From Talinum fruticosum (taxonomy: Eukaryota > Streptophyta > Magnoliopsida > Caryophyllales > Talinaceae), in the NCBI GenBank assembly GCA_021018815.1, contig JAITYX010000004.1, positions 4,591,501 to 4,655,500 of the forward strand: a stretch of DNA of 64,000 nt. The letters are read 5' to 3'. Below the pieces are notes generated by a model that searched no databases, was not told the origin of the DNA, and worked only from the letters and a program-made list of their open reading frames with translations. Within the stretch, counting starts at the first letter, position 1, and the number at the start of each line of letters is the position of its first letter. Shown piece by piece: positions 60,190-64,000 of the stretch. The position numbers and the translations under genes were made by a program.

Positions 60190-61900
60190 TCTTGGCAAGC
60201 TATCCTCAGAGCCTAGTGTAATAACATGATTATTTCCACACTGATTTTCGTGTAATGGAGTATAATGTTTTTTCTTTCACATTTTTTTTGACTGATATAT
60301 ACTGAAGGCTTCACGATCCAGTGTGGTTTTGGTGTCACACTGATGTTTTTCCAATAATAAGCCATCAGAAGAAACCAATCCTATGTTTCTTCTCACATTT
60401 TTATCCTTGAATTTATCAATAAAGGTCTAGGTCTTCTGGGAGCTTTCTACGATGAAATGACTACTTGAGGTTATATTTGCTGTCAAAGTGTTGGATCGGG
60501 CAAGTTTTAAATTCCAGTTTTTGGTATTTTGAAAATCCTTTTGGTAGAGTAGGCAAGATAATTCAGTCCAGAAGATGCTGTCAGTTTTTTTCTTATTTTA
60601 TTTTATATTCTTAAAAATGGAAGTAACATCATGCAAATTAAAAATAATTATTTCAGTTATTTATGAAGAGATGTGAGTTGGTTAAGTTAGTTGTTGACCT
60701 AATTAGTGTATAAACAAGTCCGCTCAGGCTCGGCTTGAAGCTTGTTTATCCTTTGAAGTTTAGGCTCGACTTTGGCTCAGATGGCTCAGGCTTAATCTCA
60801 AGCTCGGGCTTGGCTCGACTTTTTTTTTTTTTTAATTATTTGGTTTAAAAGTTTTTAAACTCAGATTATAATTAAAGTTCAATTATATATTTTTGTATTA
60901 GATTCAAGAAATACGGGTTTGAATGAAATTTTGCTGATTTTAATGACAATTTTATACTCGTTATATAAATACTTTTAGAAAAAAGTGAATTACTTAGCTT
61001 AAACCGAGCCAACTCGAGCTTTGCTAAGCTTCGGCTCAACTCGGTATGCCTTCAAGTTAGCTCAGGCTCGGCTCAGGCCAGTTTGACTCGACCCCAAGCT
61101 GTGTTTTGGCCGAGCCGAGCCAAGCTCGAGCACTCGGCAACCCGGCTCGGTTACATTGCAACCTTAAGTGTATGTATCTCTCTTTGTTGAAATAATACAT
61201 ATATTTTATGTAATTTTTTATGGTTCTCCACTCAATGGTATATAGATTTAAATATGAACACAAAGTACAACCGACCCGCATTTTACCCGCTCGCTTAAGT
61301 TGATAGGTATAATCGGAATTCAAACGATATTTTGAACAGTATAGATTTGACATATAAACCCGAGACTTAAAAATCGAAAATTAAATTATGAATCCACACC
61401 TAACAGAGAATATCAATAGGTAAATTTAATCCCTTTTCTTTTCCAATTAGAATAGTATAGTTCGACTTAATATGGGAACAAAAACCTTAGTTAAATTTGG
61501 TTAAATTGAATCTAAATTTTCATCCAAAGTTTTCCTCACAAAATAATTTTTTTAACCTAATAATAACTTAGTTAAAATTAAACTAAAGTGAAAATTTTCC
61601 GACTCTGAACTCAGTAAACCAAAATTTTATCAATTATTCAACACAAAATTAATTCAATTTTAAATTTAATAATTTATTTAAAAAATTAAAATAAATTACC
61701 ATATAACACGGGTGGGCTAGACAAACTATTGGATACGGTAAGAGTTGGGACGGCTGACAGACTGTTAAGCTACTGGACAAGAGAAATGGCACGTTTCCAC
61801 ACTCGTAGAATGGGACGTACAATTGAGCAAGTGAGCATCATAAGGACATTAATCATTGAATCACTCTTTTTAATTTCACCCCAATTTACCATGTTCATGA
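60190..61900. other. Intergenic region before the lipase gene
   Basis: Contains the SLH-gene 3' untranslated region, the transposon-like patch at 60700-61165, and AT-rich DNA to about 61700. No coding exon is supported. Confidence 0.6.
60700..61165. mobile_element. GAGCCGAGC-rich DNA-transposon-like element
   Basis: Dense GGCTCGGC / GCTCGAC words on the left (60718-60820) and GAGCCGAGC / AGCTCGAG words on the right (60998-61152) flank a T-run and AT-rich core. The right border ends CGGTTACATTGCAACCTTA. Subterminal repeats like these are typical of plant hAT-like non-autonomous elements. The left border has no clear matching inverted repeat, so class is inferred. Confidence 0.45.
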
Positions 61901-61959
61901 ATCACAGTAGCAGCTACCGAACAATCCCTTGTTTCAAACCCAGATTTTGAAAGAACCCC

Positions 61960-62143
61960 ACTTCTGGCGTTGACTTGCAGGTAGTGAATCATTTACAGCT
62001 TCTCAATCTGCTTATCATTATTTTGTGAATACTGCTGTACCGTGCAATTTTCATTCAACAATCTCTCTACTTCTGTTGTTCTATTCCGTGCTCCTAGCCA
62101 ATTTCAGGCAATCCCCAATAAGCTAGCATTGTCAGAAACTGAG
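61960..62143 (+). other. Possible lipase 5' leader exon
   Basis: A donor CTGAG|GTAACTT at 62143/62144 pairs plausibly with an acceptor CTTACAG ending 62553, leaving a leader exon from 62554 into the coding start at 62605. This is inferred from splice-like words only; the 5' limit is a guess. Confidence 0.35.
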
Positions 62144-62604
62144 GTAACTTGGGATAACATCCATTCATTTCTGCATACTTAGTTGATGGTATTTCTTGAT
62201 TTCTGAATTTCCTTTTCTAATCCTATCAAAACTCAATTTTGGAGCTGGGTTTGATATGTTCTAGCTGTGCCTGTGGTGGTTTGGCCTAGAAAGGTCTTTG
62301 TTTCTATATTAAGGTTGAATTTATATTGAACGAGACTCGCTCTATATTGCTTGGAGATGATGCTTTCTTGTAACTCTTAAAATCTTCCTATTTTTTTGAT
62401 CTCCCTAGTAGGGTTCTGTCCTGAAATTCTGGGGTTCCATAATCCTCGGTACAAAGTATCTTTTCTCTCATTGCCTATTAAGCCCATGTCCAAAATTTCG
62501 AATTTGATGGCCTCAGTTTCCATTTGCTACCCTCATGACCAATTCTCTTACAGAAACCAACATGTTCTTTGATCCTTTTTGACCTCCTTGTACCATAGTG
62601 AACG

Positions 62605-63308
62605 ATGTCAATCATATGTGGTTGCCCTCTCCTTGAGTGTGTTTACTGCCTAGCTTGTGCTCGTTGGGCTTGGAAAAGATGTCTCCATAGTGCCGGCCAT
62701 GATAGTGAGGACTGGGGACTTGCCACAGCTGAAGAATTTGAGCCTGTTCCTCGCTTGTGTCGGTACATACTTTCTGTTTATGAAGATGATCTCCGGAACC
62801 CTCTCTGGGCACCACCTGGAGGTTATGGGATCAACCCAGATTGGCTAGAAGCAAAAGGACCTACAAAGATACCCATGGACATGCACCCCCATATGTAGTG
62901 TATGTTGATCATGATCACACTGATATAGTTCTTGCCTTTAGAGGGCTGAATTTGGCTAAGGAGAGTGACTATGCTGTTCTTCTGGATAACAAGTTGGGGA
63001 AGAAGAAATTTGATGGTGGTTATGTTCATAATGGGCTATTTAGGGCGGCTGTATGGGTGCTAGACAGAGAGGGTGCCTTGTTGAGGAACTTGAGGGAGAA
63101 ATATCCAGATTACACGGTGACTTTTGCTGGACACTCCCTTGGCTCAGGTGTTGCAGCACTTTTAACAATGGTGGCTGTGCAGAACCGAGATAAGTTGGGA
63201 AATATTGACAGGAACAAGATAAGAGGGTATGCAATTGCTCCTGCCAGGAGTGTTTCACTAAATCTTGCTGTGAGATATGCTGACGTCATCAACTCTATTG
63301 TGCTTCAG
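62605..63308 (+). CDS. Class 3 (alpha/beta hydrolase) lipase, 5' coding exon; gene continues past the edge
   Basis: Resembles the Arabidopsis At3g14075-type mono/diacylglycerol lipase, also annotated as calmodulin-binding heat-shock-like. The exon runs from ATG 62605 to a GTAATT donor at 63309, ending VRYADVINSIVLQ; the next expected segment (DDFLPRTA...) is not seen before 64000, so the gene is partial. Landmarks are a Cys-rich N-terminus LLECVYCLACARWAWKRC, PPGGYGINPDW, the lipase strand IVLAFRGLNLAKESDYAVL, and the nucleophile elbow GHSLGSG with Ser178. One base is missing near 62843-62844: INPDW must be followed directly by ARSKRTYKDTHG, in the next frame. With it the exon encodes 235 residues in phase 0. 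The ATG is the family start. Confidence 0.9.
62843..62844 (+). other. Apparent 1-base deletion, lipase exon
   Basis: PDWLEAKGPTK in one frame changes to RSKRTYKDTHGHAPPY in the next. A third G after GATT would give PDWARSKRTYKD, matching family spacing exactly. Unlike the other sites, the run is only two bases long. Confidence 0.8.
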
Positions 63309-64000
63309 GTAATTTTCAATCTTCTTGTTTCTATTGCTGAGGTTGATTGAAGATTTGTTCCCTTATTTTAGTATTTTCAAAATAACTACAACCTATTAGG
63401 CATTCTATAATAAGGCTTAATGATCATGAATTGTACTTGCTTATTAGATTTGTCAAGATTATACATACCCTAGTATCTAAGAGGTCATTTTGAGTGGCAG
63501 GAACAATCTAAGTGAAATAAGTCGATATATTTTAATAGTTTTCCGAACTCTTCACTGTTGAGAGCTTGTTCTTGTTATCTTTTGTGAAAAACAGTTGATG
63601 AAAGAGTGCGTTTTCTTTCAGCGCACTTGAAGGTGCATGAAGGCGTTGTTTCTTTCTTTCTTCTTTTATTTTTATCCTTTTTTTTCATTGGGGGTGGGGG
63701 AGGGGAGGTTGATTCAGTTATATTTCTATTCAGGTTCCATCGTTCCAAGTCCATGACACACTGATCTACTAGAAGCTACATTAGCATTGTGAGTATTTTG
63801 AGACTCTCTGGACACCCCAATTCTCTCTTGTCACATTCTTGAACTTGGCCCAATGATTCTGTTGGGTTTAACGACTTTCAATAATTTATATCTAGGTGAA
63901 GTAGATCTTTCACTGCTGGTTGGAGATGGATTTTAGGTGCTAAATAATGTGTTGTAGCAAAGAGCTTGGCTTCATGGGCCTGTTATAACTTGTGTGCAAC
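63309..64000 (+). other. Lipase intron, cut by the window edge
   Basis: No exon of the lipase continuation is recognisable. A T-rich/G-rich run lies at 63669-63705, similar to other C-run/A-run tails in the window read in reverse. Confidence 0.55.

Noticed and set aside
1..64000. tRNA genes, rRNA, CRISPR arrays, prokaryotic operons
   Set aside because: No cloverleaf, rRNA core or regularly spaced direct repeats seen. The A/B-box pairs found belong to SINE-like units without a full tRNA fold.
1..64000. A novel multi-gene biological system
   Set aside because: All clear genes belong to known, functionally unrelated plant families. Spacers hold repeats and transposon remains, with no unexplained conserved coding block.

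Overview
This is a stretch of nuclear DNA from a flowering plant, most likely a dicot. The genes have many introns with GT..AG borders, the proteins match plant families residue by residue, intergenic DNA is AT-rich, and introns carry plant-type retroposons, MITEs and an LTR element. No species can be named from the sequence.

Seven protein genes are recognisable. From left to right: a CYP715-family cytochrome P450 (+, 2581-5806); tripeptidyl peptidase II, TPP2 (-, 27060-7785, 34 coding exons); a pectin acetylesterase like Arabidopsis PAE9 (-, 36088-28530, 12 exons); signal peptide peptidase-like 1, SPPL1 (+, 40885-43316); the polyadenylation factor CPSF100 (+, 45004-52992, 18 exons); a plastid S-layer-homology/coiled-coil membrane protein like At5g23890 (+, 54423-60189, 10 exons); and the 5' part of a class 3 lipase (+, from 62605, running off the right edge). 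The genes do not form a pathway: they cover hormone or flower metabolism, proteolysis, cell-wall modification, intramembrane proteolysis, mRNA 3' processing, plastid membranes and lipid hydrolysis. What links them is position. As I remember the Arabidopsis loci, PAE9, CPSF100 and the SLH gene are consecutive (At5g23870-23880-23890), and CYP715A1 (At5g52400) lies beside the SLH paralogue (At5g52410). The window therefore looks like the pre-duplication order of two Arabidopsis segments.

The most striking property is that every one of the seven genes is interrupted by at least one single-base deletion, ten in all. Nearly all are at mononucleotide runs, and eight fit a 6-base run read as 5. Adding one base at each site gives complete proteins of normal family length in six genes (536, 1369, 402, 372, 737 and 973 residues) and restores the open frame of the partial lipase. 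This looks like homopolymer under-calling in the assembly rather than seven independent pseudogenes.

Other content includes an LTR-retrotransposon piece with a 215-bp tandem duplication in the largest TPP2 intron, a long-armed foldback MITE and an AT microsatellite in PAE intron 2, at least five tRNA-type SINE candidates, two GAGCCGAGC-rich transposon-like patches, a T-rich minisatellite between TPP2 and PAE, and GA repeats directly against the start codons of CYP715 and CPSF100. I found no CRISPR, rRNA, convincing tRNA gene or novel multi-gene system.
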